Assembly: GCA_963971225.1 (NCBI GenBank)
Contig: OZ020267.1
Coordinates: 85,983,648-86,047,647, forward strand
DNA length: 64,000 bases
Direction: 5' to 3'
DNA from: Melieria omissa
Lineage: Eukaryota > Arthropoda > Insecta > Diptera > Ulidiidae
Every line of letters starts with the position of its first letter. The first letter of the stretch is position 1. Both the position numbers and the translations under genes were made by a program. The notes under the pieces were generated by a model. That model saw only the letters and a program-made list of their open reading frames with translations. It searched no databases and was not told where the DNA came from. Of this stretch, positions 56,383-64,000 are shown piece after piece.

Positions 56383-56725
56383 TTCAGAAAATCGTCGAGC
56401 CTGTTCCTGTTGGGGACGACTATCGTATACGAACCAATAACGAGCTGTATGAGCTGTATAAGGACATGGACGTAGCACAGCGAATTAACATCCAGCGGTT
56501 GCGCTGGCTGGAAGACGAAGCTCCGGCGAAAAAGCTCCTCGATGCGGTGGTTGGAGGTCAACGACGAAGAGGGAGGCCGTGTTCCGGTGGAAGGACCAAG
56601 TTGAAGAGGCCGTTATCTCTTGGTTTGACCAACCTAGAGAGACGTTTTGCGGCAGGAGAGAAGTAAGAGAAAGAAGGCCGTAACCCGATAACGGGTTGTT
56701 ACGGCCAGTTATGTAAGTAAGTAAT
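56383..56725 (+). pseudogene. RTE C-terminal coding piece and 3' end
   Basis: Frame through 56666 carries VPVGDDYRIRTNNELYELYK, MDVAQRINIQRLRWLEDEAP and GGQRRRGRPCSGG, the conserved C-terminal end of RTE-type proteins, with stop at 56664-56666. The residue run between RWL and DEAP is shorter than in the family, suggesting a small deletion. Followed by the 3' hairpin and short repeat tail. Confidence 0.85.
56676..56706 (+). other. 3' hairpin of the RTE element
   Basis: Stem ggccgtaa...ttacggcc with an inner cccg/cgggt pairing and ataa loop, 31 bases, just before the tail taagtaagtaa. Position and strength suggest an RT recognition structure; function is inferred. Confidence 0.7.
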
Positions 56726-58041
56726 GTTCGCACAAAATGGCGTCCTTCTAAAATGAAGGTAATTTTTTGTCTGCTTTTTTATATTTTTTGTAATTTTTTT
56801 TAATGTAAAAAAAGAAAACAAATTACAAAAAAACTTACTGAAACCCCCCTGAAACTTTGGAAACCTTTATTCCGTGCTTCTTGAGCTTCTTTCGACAGTT
56901 AGCCGATAGCAGGGGCGTAGCAAGAACTTGGTACTGGGAGGGGTTTGATATTTTTTTGCCAGTTTAGTATTACGTGTTTTTTAAAATAAACTGAAGTAAA
57001 AGTATGTTTGTGTCATCATACAAAAATGAGCATTGAACAAAGACCCAGTATTAACTTTTGTTTTAAAGATGTTTAAACTTTAACCGACGCATTTGAACCA
57101 AGTTTATGGTGATGATAGTTTATACCGTGGTGGAGCTCATGAGTGGTAAACGCCATTTATGGTAGAAACGATTGTTAGGACATACACGTAAATGATGACC
57201 AACGTGTTAGCCAACTGAAATCTGCGATCACCGTAGATTCCATCAAAACTGGGCGGTAATTCATAAAAGATTAGCTAAAATATTCATTGAAATTCTTGAA
57301 ATTGGATTTAACCTTCGCTTTACTTATACCCACCAGGGTGATATTTAATATTCATGTTTGATGTTTGCCAGAGTATTTAGTTATGATTTCAAATACCTGC
57401 ACAAATTTGAAGGTAATTTTCAATAACATGAAAACATACATTTGTTTAAGGTGAGGTTCTTTCAAATTTTTTTGAAAAAATCGTTTTTTTTCACATAAAA
57501 TGACAGCTGTATGTCCGTAGAATATGTGTACGAAAGGATTTTTCGATACGATCGCCTTGTCCGCACACGAGTTTGTTTCTTCTACAGTGTTTTCCCCAGT
57601 TTTTGCCCGGAGCTGCTATCTTTCAACACGTTTTTCTCGAAACCACGTTTTCCATCTGAATTTCAAGGATATCTCTTCATCTATTGTTCTAATTTCCTTA
57701 ATCTACAGCATGTTTGAAAGGTCAAAAATCATTATAGTTAGGTATAAGCCATAGAAAATTTCATCTACTTTCATTTAAAAAAAACATTTTTCATTTCAGA
57801 TTACTACAAGAGGCTGTAGGCTTGAAATTCGGAGACGAGATTTTTCAGGTAGTGATCGACGAAAGCCGCCATTGTTCAGCCGCCATTTTGAATTTTGTTA
57901 CAAAAAATATACCATATTATTGTATAATAAAATACCCATTCAACCGTCAAAACCGGATGTTTCTATGTTTTTTCATCATGCCACAAATCATTTCCAAACT
58001 TAGGCCTTTTTTTGGCCAAATTAGAAAGACCCTCCCCTTAA
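56726..58041. other. No gene seen
   Basis: AT-rich. A hAT-like end caggggcgtagcaaga is at 56912 without a clear partner. Small plus-strand ORFs near 57511-57754 and 57822-58257 have no family signature. Confidence 0.45.
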
Positions 58042-58118
58042 TATCAGGTGTACAACTTTGCTTCCGCCGTTTTTTCCAAAATTAAAAGCTTTATTGCGAA
58101 AAAGTGCTTACAGATGTA

Positions 58119-58620
58119 TTATTCAAAGTATTGTCCGTCGCTAGCGACAACTTTCTCCCATATTTCCGGCAATTTTCGGATCCCGGCTCGAAAAAAGGAG
58201 TCCTCTTTTGACGCTATCCATGAAGCAATCCATTTTTCCAATTCTTCGAAGGATTGAAAATGTTGATCTGCCAGGCCGTGTGCCATCGAACGGAATAGGT
58301 GGAAGTCAGAAGGGGCGACATCTGGGGAATACGGCGGGTGGGGCAAGACTTCCCATTTCAGCGTTTCCAGGTACTTTTTGACCACTTTTGCGACGTGAGG
58401 CCGAGCATTGTCGTGTTGGAGGATGACTTTGTCATGTCGAAATCACCATTTTTAAAACGTTGAAACCACTCCCGACACGTTCTTTCACTCAGAGCAGCAT
58501 CACCGTAAGTTTCTGAGAGCATTCGATGCGCTTCAGCTGCATTTTTTCGAATTGTAACAGAAAAGTAAAACTTCCCGCAAATGGCGAGAATTGGGCACAT
58601 AAACGGACATTTTCGAGCGT
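58119..58620 (-). pseudogene. mariner transposase, M2
   Basis: Two minus-strand pieces. The upstream one (58358-58600) has ICGKFYFSVTIRKNAAEAHR and RTCREWFQRFKNGDFD, the N-terminal helix-turn-helix. It then jumps, after a deletion that removes the first catalytic Asp region, to VILQHDNARPHVAKVVKK (second Asp, near 58390-58430), and 58119-58385 carries PHPPYSPDVAPSDFHLFRSM (third Asp) and WEKVVASDGQYFE. Not functional. Confidence 0.88.
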
Positions 58621-58654
58621 GAATAAAACGAAAACAAGAACAACTGTCACTGAA

Positions 58655-59056
58655 GGGTAGGTTAGGTTGCGGTGGCTGCCTCTATAAGAGACACACTCGG
58701 AGGCCTGAAAGGCCCATTGTGATACCACATATTTCACCCGTTTTTGAACTGTGTATGCAACACTGTTTTTTTGCCAACATATGTTACAGCACACATTTCA
58801 TGCGGATGGTGAAAGGGGGGGGAGGGGACCTACAGTTTAACGCCGAATCCGAACGGCGATTGGCAGTTTTTCGTTCACACTTGGAGGTTTTGCAATTGCC
58901 TACCAAGAGCGCACTTGTGCGATTTTTGTAATTCTCATTCCCTTCATGTAGATAGCGATAGAAGTAGATGAGTTGTTCACCAGCCCGAGCCAGGAATCGA
59001 ACCTGGAGCCTTTGGTATGAGGAGCCAGCGCGCTACCCGCTTGACCATCGAGGCCG
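58655..59056 (-). repeat. tRNA-derived SINE, family 1, copy c
   Basis: Flanked by the 12-bp repeat actgtcactgaa (58643-58654, 59057-59068). The minus strand begins tcggcctcgatggtcaagcg (A box) with B box ggttcgattcc (plus strand 58993-59003), then a body, then ends aacctaaccta. 402 bp, the reference copy for this family here. Long for a SINE. Confidence 0.92.
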
Positions 59057-59365
59057 ACTGTCACTGAAACGGCGATGACAATTCGTTAGGCACTGTCCAT
59101 ACTCACTTTAAAGGCATTACCATCTATGTATTTCAACCAGCCTCAGCCGGTACAGCCACCTATCGGAAAACGGCGGAAGCAAAGTTGTACACCTGATAAA
59201 TATTGTTCACTTTTAAACTTGAATTTTGTATACAAAATACCTAACCGGCTGATTCCAGACGCTTTCGCGGCCATTTTGAATAAAACATACAATAACTTTT
59301 TTTTTTGCAAGTCTCATTACATGTTCAATAAACCCTCTGGAAATACATTTTCTAATATCTTCCGT

Positions 59366-59622
59366 GCGAATTTTTACATGGTTGGAAGAGACCTACAGTT
59401 TTATGCCGATTCCGAACGGCGAGTTGGGAGCTTTTTCATAGGCAATTTTACTCTCAGAGGTTTGCCATTTCCTGTTGAGAGGACAGCCGCCGAAAGAAAA
59501 ATTATTATTTTTCCTTTTTTTCGGTGTTAGCAGCGACGTAGTCTTGAGCCAGGGTTCGAGTGTAGCATTTGACTCGCGGCCCAACGCACTAGCCAGCTGA
59601 GCTACGGCGGCCGCTGATTTTT
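59366..59622 (-). repeat. tRNA-derived SINE, family 2, copy b (3'-truncated)
   Basis: Aligns with the SINE at 16603-16928 from ggttggaagagacctacag through tttcataggcaattttactc to the tRNA-like head ending ctacggcggccgc; the (TTA)n-tail part is missing. The B box is degraded (gggttcgagtgtag). No clean TSD found. Confidence 0.75.
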
Positions 59623-59639
59623 TCCATAGTTGGAAAAAA

Positions 59640-59890
59640 TTATTAGTTAGGCCTTTTTTCGAAAAACGAACTCTCGAAAGAGGAAGATACTAAATACTGC
59701 AGTAAGAAAAAAATTAATTATTATTTTATATTTATTGTGAGTTTTACTCAAAATTGCGGTGAAAGTGCTGGGGGTTATCCGGGTGAACGAAATTCGTAAA
59801 CGACTTATACAAAAATCTTTGGTAAGGCGGAGGTTAAGCATCTCAATAGCATAAATTTGTCGCCTTTCAACTGAACATTTGGCGTTTTCA
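59640..59890. other. No gene seen
   Basis: AT-rich spacer between SINE and LINE fragment. Confidence 0.4.
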
Positions 59891-59898
59891 CTGTTGTT

Positions 59899-60216
59899 TT
59901 GTTTACAAAACGACGAATTTTCTCTGAACTGGCGGTACTACATACCGGCAACATCAGCGATTCTTTCACTACCAACGCAGGAGTCAGAGAAGGCTGCCCC
60001 CTGTCACCTCTCCTCTTCGAAGTTGTACTGGGCGGCGTCATGAGCAAACTCACCCTGCACCAACGAGGCATCGTATGGAATTTCACCAGGCATCTCGAGG
60101 AATTATACTTCGCCCATGACATTTTTCTTCTTTCGCACAAACTCTCCAACATGCAAGCAAAAGCCGATTGCCTGCTCACGCTGGCACGAACCGTCGCACT
60201 CTGGGGTAATATATAA
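59899..60216 (+). pseudogene. LINE reverse transcriptase palm fragment
   Basis: About 105 codons with VLHTGNISDSFTTNAGVREG, CPLSPLLFEVVLGGVMSKL and ELYFAHDIFLLSHKLSNMQA. The catalytic FADD box reads FAHD, so one catalytic aspartate is replaced. Only the palm region remains; sequence on both sides is unrelated. Clade not assigned. Confidence 0.75.
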
Positions 60217-60604
60217 GTAAAGTGGCGATTAATTCAAAAACGAAAAATAAAGATACAGATATGTTTTTGGTACCGGGTTAAAGTGGATAAAATTCTGCAT
60301 CACTACGTGGAAGAGTTGTTGCAAAATAGTTTACCGTTTTCTCGCAAAGCACTCTGAAAATTGACATTTATTTTCATTTGGCGTGCGCACAGCGTGAAAC
60401 GTGAATTTTTCAATTATTTAAATCAAATTTGTTTTACAAGTTTTTAAAGTAGCATAAAAGTGATGATGGAGGCTTCTTGTTCAGGTATTTAAGTATTAAA
60501 ATACTAATTTTTGTTTTTAAGTGTTCGTAAATATTTTTGCTATTTAAAAAAAAGCCTAAAAATTGCCTTATTTTGGCCTTATTTGACTATGAATAGACAT
60601 ACAC
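60217..60604. other. No gene seen
   Basis: AT-rich spacer without family signature. Confidence 0.4.
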
Positions 60605-60606
60605 TA

Positions 60607-61169
60607 TGATCAATAAGTACCGGGACTGTGTATTTTAAATTTTCCGCCGTTGCCCGATGCAGGTTTTTTAGGTCGGTAGGACCTTAACTCACATCTGTGT
60701 AAAAATTTTGAGCGGGATTGCATCATTAGTTTTTGTTTGGCAACTGTTAGCGTCAGTCAACTTTTTGTACTTCGTCGCATTTTACAATCGATAATTTTGC
60801 ACCACGATAATGCGCCGTCTCACAAAGCACACATTATTCGCGATTATTTGAACAAACGCAGTGTGAATATCATCGATCAGGCTCCCTATTCTCCAGATAT
60901 GGCACCATGTGACTTTTTCCTGTTCTCCCGACTCAAGTTACCGCTTCGTGGAAAGAGATTTGAGTCCATAGAGGTCATAAAAGAAAATGCGACGCGAGAG
61001 CTGAAGGCCATACCTGCTTCGGCTTACCAGAAGTGCATGGACGATTGGATTAAGCGTTGGCATATGTGTATTGCTTCAGATGGGGCTTATTTTGAAGGGT
61101 ATAAAATAAATTTACCAGAATTATAAAAACATTTTGTTTTTTTGACACAGTCCCGGTACTTATTGATCA
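60607..61169 (+). mobile_element. mariner M3, internally deleted
   Basis: Inverted ends TGATCAATAAGTACCGGGAC and GTCCCGGTACTTATTGATCA, with TA at 60605-60606 and 61170-61171. 563 bp, keeping only the last third of the transposase, so it is a deletion derivative that would need a helper. Confidence 0.93.
60737..61126 (+). pseudogene. mariner transposase C-terminal part, M3
   Basis: Frame open to 61126 with ILHHDNAPSHKAHIIRDYL (second catalytic Asp), APYSPDMAPCDFFLFSRLKL (third Asp) and KRWHMCIASDGAYFEGYK. The N-terminal domain and first Asp are deleted; the apparent start MATVSVSQLF is 5' untranslated sequence joined by the deletion. Resembles M1. Confidence 0.9.
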
Positions 61170-61171
61170 TA

Positions 61172-61503
61172 GTGTACAGTTGTTTGTTCAGTAATGTTCA
61201 CCTAAAATATTGTCATAATCGTAATCTGTGGATATTCTATGAAAAAAAAGTTGCGCTATTGTTGCGCACTTTTGCAGCTTTTCGATTTTTGTATGTGAAG
61301 TTTTGGCAAAATATGCACGCGGTCCGAAAGGAAAGACAAAAAAGAAATGTAAATGCAAAAAATATGAGAAAAGCAACAAACGACATGTTATGTTAGTTTT
61401 GTTGTTGTTCAATGTATGGTTTTTAGTATTTCTTTATGCTTTTTATCCTAAATTACGGGGGGCCGGCATGTTAGATTTATATAAACCAGCATGTTAGGCG
61501 ACA
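61172..61503. other. No gene seen
   Basis: Spacer with small ORFs on both strands but no family signature. Confidence 0.4.
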
Positions 61504-61505
61504 TA

Positions 61506-62387
61506 ACACATCGGCTGATAAGTCCCCGGTCTGACCCATAGTAAGCGCTACAAAAGAGAAATAATATTTTTTATTTTAAGTATGATAGTAGCCTTCAAAA
61601 GGTACTTGTAAAAATTTCATTGCGATGTGACGTTTGGTTCAAAAGTAACAATTGTTTTAGTTAAACAACTTTGTTCGTGTTAAGAACAATGGAAAAAAAT
61701 AATTTCGTGTTCACATAAAACATTGTTTTTTGATGGAAAAAACGCATTTGAAACAAAATCCTGGCTCGATAAGTGTAATCCGGACTCTGCACCCGGAAAA
61801 TCTACCATTATTGATTGGTTTGCTAATTTAAACGTGGTCGTACGAACACCGACGATGCGCCGCGCTGTGGTCGGCCAGTTGAGATGGTTACATCGGAAAA
61901 GGTTAAAAATTTACACCAAATTTTTTTTGAAAACCGTAAAGTGAAATTGCAGGAGATAGCTGATACTAGCAAGATTTCAAAGGGGCATGCGGGTTTTATT
62001 TCGCATTACATTTGTCCATGAGGCAGCTGTTTCCGAAATGGGTGCCGCGTTTGCTAACAGACAAGGCAATGCACCGTGCCACAAGTCTCTCGCTACGATG
62101 GCAAAATTGCACGAACTAAACTTCAAATTACTTCTGAACCCACCCTATTCTCCAGACTTGGCTCCCAGTGACCTTTATCTGTTAGCAAACTTAAAAAAAT
62201 GCTCGCAGGAAAAAAAATACCAATTTTAAGACCAAAGATAAGTCGTTTTACCAGAAAGGTGTCGAAATGTTAAAGAAGTGCTGGAATTAATGTATAGCTC
62301 TTGAAGGAAACCATGTTGAATAAAATTGAATTTCTCAAAAAAAGTTTTGTTTTCTGCCTTAGACCGGGGACTTATCAGCCGATGTGT
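61506..62387 (+). mobile_element. mariner M4
   Basis: Inverted ends ACACATCGGCTGATAAGTCC and its complement, TA at 61504-61505 and 62388-62389. 882 bp with a damaged transposase. Different ends from M1, M2 and M3, so four mariner types are present in this window. Confidence 0.93.
61723..62340 (+). pseudogene. mariner transposase, M4
   Basis: N-terminal piece 61723-61944 has FFDGKNAFETKSWLDKC and STIIDWFANLNVV. A deletion removes the first catalytic block. 61987-62229 carries FANRQGNAPCHKSLATMAKL, where the second catalytic Asp of QDNAPCH is replaced by Gly, and NPPYSPDLAPSDLYLLANL (third Asp). A stop ends the frame at 62229. Not functional. Confidence 0.88.
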
Positions 62388-62389
62388 TA

Positions 62390-62745
62390 TAAGGCGGGAT
62401 ATCGCGACACGTAAGTATTTTTGGTTTTTAAGATATTTATGAAACACAATACAAAATCATCTCAAATGATGCAGAACCAAATAAAATTTTGATATCTTGG
62501 ATTATTTCATTTGTCTTTGTTGTAGGGTGTGTGCAAAACTAGGTCAGTTGACCTTATTTATCAGAAGTTGCAGTATTGGGCATTGTTATTGTTTGTATTA
62601 CTTATGTGTAATCGATTGAAATAACCGCAGTATGTGCATTAAACTAATTAGGTAAAGGATAACTGCAAAAGACTACTTTTTCAAGATATTAAAAAAGGTA
62701 GTTGTTTTCATTTAGGAACGAAATCCAATGTTATTTGGTATACTC
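62390..62745. other. No gene seen; possible intron signals
   Basis: Contains cacgtaagtat (62410) and tttgttgtag (62519-62528), which could be a splice pair ahead of the coding segment at 62748-63208. This is weak without transcript support. Confidence 0.3.
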
Positions 62746-62747
62746 GT

Positions 62748-63208
62748 TAAAGTCTTTATAACATAATGACCAACTCTTTGCCTTAAATTGTGCTAAATCT
62801 TTCGTTGTGTACTATCCCTGGTATAACATGCCTACGACTGTTCATAAATATTTAATTAATGGACCAGAGGTCATAGCTCACGCCTTGTTGCGAATCGGTG
62901 AATTATCTGAAGAAGCGCGGGAAGTGAGAAATCAAGATTTTAAGGCTTTCAGGAAATATTTTTTTAGAAAAAGTAGCAGAGACAAAACCAACAAAGATGT
63001 TCTAAATAGACTGCTTATAAATTCTGATCCCATTATTTCGACAGAAACGAAATTGCCGCATAAAGCAGTTACGCGCATGCCAAGGGAAGCATTGGATTTG
63101 TTGATAATTGCGGAAGAAGAACGCGATGATATGAACAATGATGATGATAACGATGGATGCGAAGGTGAAAGCGTGGGTGAATACGATAATGATTCCGATA
63201 GTAATTAA
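62748..63208 (+). CDS. Unrecognised 3' coding segment, acidic tail
   Basis: Open from about 62748 to the stop at 63206-63208; no ATG is required at 62807, since the frame is already open upstream, so this is probably a last exon or a truncated copy. It reads CAKSFVVYYPWYNMPTTVHK, then LINGPEVIAHALLRIGELSE, KYFFRKSSRDKTNKDVLNRL and INSDPIISTETK, and ends in a Glu/Asp/Asn-rich tail. The block around PWYNMPTTVHK resembles sequences I have met in insect transposon-linked proteins, but I cannot name the family. A polyadenylation-like aataaa follows at about 63267. It has no stop or frame break, unlike most of the window. Confidence 0.5.
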
Positions 63209-63507
63209 TAAATAAGCAAAGAATTCTGTATAATACCCTTTTGTAACAATTTTGAATTTTTGGTCATAAATAAAAAAAATCGAGTAAAGTATGTTCAAAT
63301 ACATTTCTTTTTTACCTCTTTATCTATAATTAATATTTTTTTCATTTCTAAATAGTCCGGGCGAATAATTCGCCAAAATGGGTATGAATTACTCCAGTGT
63401 GCGCCGGTGTGTACAGACGTGCAGTGATCGAGTGATTTTTTCTAGTGCGAGTGCTGTACGTGTGAATAAGTGCCTGAGTAGCGGTAAGCGTGCGTAGAAA
63501 TTGTAAA

Positions 63508-63687
63508 CAAGTTACCGTAAGGGGCTTGTGTACAATTGTTGTTGCGTAGTTTTGCGTAAACAAGTCACCGTTGGTGGCTTGTGTGTAAATTGTTTGTGTG
63601 CACAAGTGTAAACAGGTTGCCGTTAGGTGGCCTGATTGCACTGTTTGTGCAAGTGCTTGAGTCAAGCAAGTTGCCATAAGGCACTTG
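63508..63687 (+). repeat. Four tandem stem-loop units in a leader
   Basis: Units at 63508-63528, 63561-63581, 63613-63634 and 63667-63687, each of the form CAAG(T/T)YRCC...GG..CTTG, spaced about 53 bases. The second, caagtcaccg then ttggtggcttg, pairs best. Repeats of gtaaacaag and gtgtgt words accompany them. They lie in GT-rich sequence ahead of a short ORF, as in the 5' UTR of a retroelement. Confidence 0.7.
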
Positions 63688-63812
63688 CGGTGTGAATAGT
63701 AGTTGTTACTACAACTACTTGAGTCGCGTGATTGTAGTTGTTGTTGTAGAGTAGAGTAAATAGAGAAAATAAGTCTAGTGTTAGATTAGTGTGTATAGAG
63801 TGAATAGTATGA

Positions 63813-64000
63813 ATGGGGCACCCTAAGCGCAAGGGGAGTGTGACAGGGGACTCTCCCGGGAGCCGTCCGGTCGGGACACCACCGACCTGACGTCTTCTAA
63901 CGCGGAGTCAGTGTCGGCGGACGTCCGGTCGCCTCCTCGTAAGAGGGTTGGGCACGCGGCTTCGCCCGCCGACACTAAAGGAGGAGAGGAGATGAGTGAG
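63813..64000 (+). other. Start of an ORF cut by the window edge
   Basis: ATG at 63813 opens 26 codons (MGHPKRKGSVTGDSPGSRPV...) to a TGA. Another frame is open from about 63834 to the window end and reads LTSSNAESVSADVRSPPRKR and later SPADTKGGEEMSE. Composition (Ser, Pro, Arg, GC-rich) and the leader suggest the first ORF of a LINE, not proven. Confidence 0.4.

Larger units (their letters stand above)
46640..56725 (+). mobile_element. RTE-type LINE split by element X2
   Basis: Left part 46640-49230 (endonuclease and RT) and right part 56383-56725 (C-terminus and 3' end) flank a 7,145-bp insertion with TSD ATAGTAC. Sequence runs on across the insertion point (ggatagta then cttcagaaaatcgtcgagcc). 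The 3' end has a strong hairpin at 56676-56706 and an aagt-type short repeat tail, common for RTE elements. Confidence 0.85.
58044..59196 (-). mobile_element. mariner M2, split by a SINE
   Basis: Inverted ends TCAGGTGTACAACTTTGCTT and its complement, TA at 58042-58043 and 59197-59198. Minus-strand transposase is damaged and internally deleted. A family 1 SINE sits at 58655-59056. Without the SINE and its TSD the mariner is about 740 bp. Confidence 0.9.

Noticed and set aside
58976..59056. tRNA-like sequence with A and B boxes (also at 15070-15153 and 16850-16928)
   Set aside because: Each is joined to a SINE body and flanked by target duplications, and the clover-leaf is imperfect. They are SINE heads, not tRNA genes.
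63348..63677. 109-codon minus-strand frame rich in Thr and Gln
   Set aside because: Mirror of the GT-rich stem-loop leader; no family signature.
1..64000. CRISPR array, operons or bacterial genes
   Set aside because: No direct-repeat and spacer pattern or ribosome-binding logic; content is entirely animal transposable elements.

Overview
The window is a stretch of animal nuclear DNA, most likely from a fly. Evidence is the set of element families seen (Ty3/Gypsy, BEL/Pao, LOA- and RTE-type LINEs, mariner, Tc1, piggyBac-like, hAT, Helitron), AT-rich intergenic sequence, (CATA)n tracts and a spliced hAT exon pair. A tephritid-like fruit fly fits the repeat flavour, but that is inference. I found no convincing host gene, no rRNA, no true tRNA gene and no CRISPR array. 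Almost every supported feature is a transposable element or a fragment, and many are nested so exactly that target-site duplications (TSDs) can be read at both ends.

Layout. 1-4.5 kb: a tRNA-derived SINE split by a TTAA-flanked MITE, a dead Tc1 transposase, and a 5'-truncated Gypsy copy (A). 4.5-8.1 kb: a decayed piggyBac-like element (5240-7521) with a Harbinger-like MITE inside it. 8.1-14.6 kb: a BEL/Pao copy (I) split by a second copy of the same family (II, 9193-14000, both LTRs present). 14.8-21.4 kb: a SINE and then the longest Gypsy copy (B), whose gag is split by a second SINE family. 21.4-24.4 kb: BEL/Pao remnants, a truncated hAT 5' end with a readable intron, and a solo Gypsy LTR. 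24.4-29.3 kb: a Harbinger-like MITE, a TTAA MITE, a short Helitron, and a mariner split by an unclassified TIR element (X1). 29.4-32.2 kb: Gypsy copy C. 32.2-45.2 kb: a LOA-type LINE interrupted by three elements: a young BEL/Pao element (33672-41645, TSD GACAC), itself split by a 1.9-kb TIR element; a TTAA element; and a fold-back MITE with an 8-bp TSD. 46.6-56.7 kb: an RTE-type LINE split by a 7.1-kb copy of element X (X2), which carries several further insertions, one of them containing a LINE fragment with an unbroken reading frame. 58-62.4 kb: three deleted mariners, SINEs and an RT fragment. 62.4-64 kb: an unrecognised 3' coding segment and a leader with four tandem stem-loops.

The elements do not form a pathway. 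Their nesting gives relative ages: RTE, then X2, then Y, then the LINE; and LOA, then BEL, then its 1.9-kb insert. At the BEL insert, and at the LOA insertion sites, removing the insert and one TSD copy leaves the host reading frame open, which is strong support for the boundaries. The least familiar parts are element X (two copies, 7-bp TSD by symmetry, no transposase I recognise), element Y with repeated TCGCGTCCGT motifs, and the 1.9-kb composite inverted-repeat insert.
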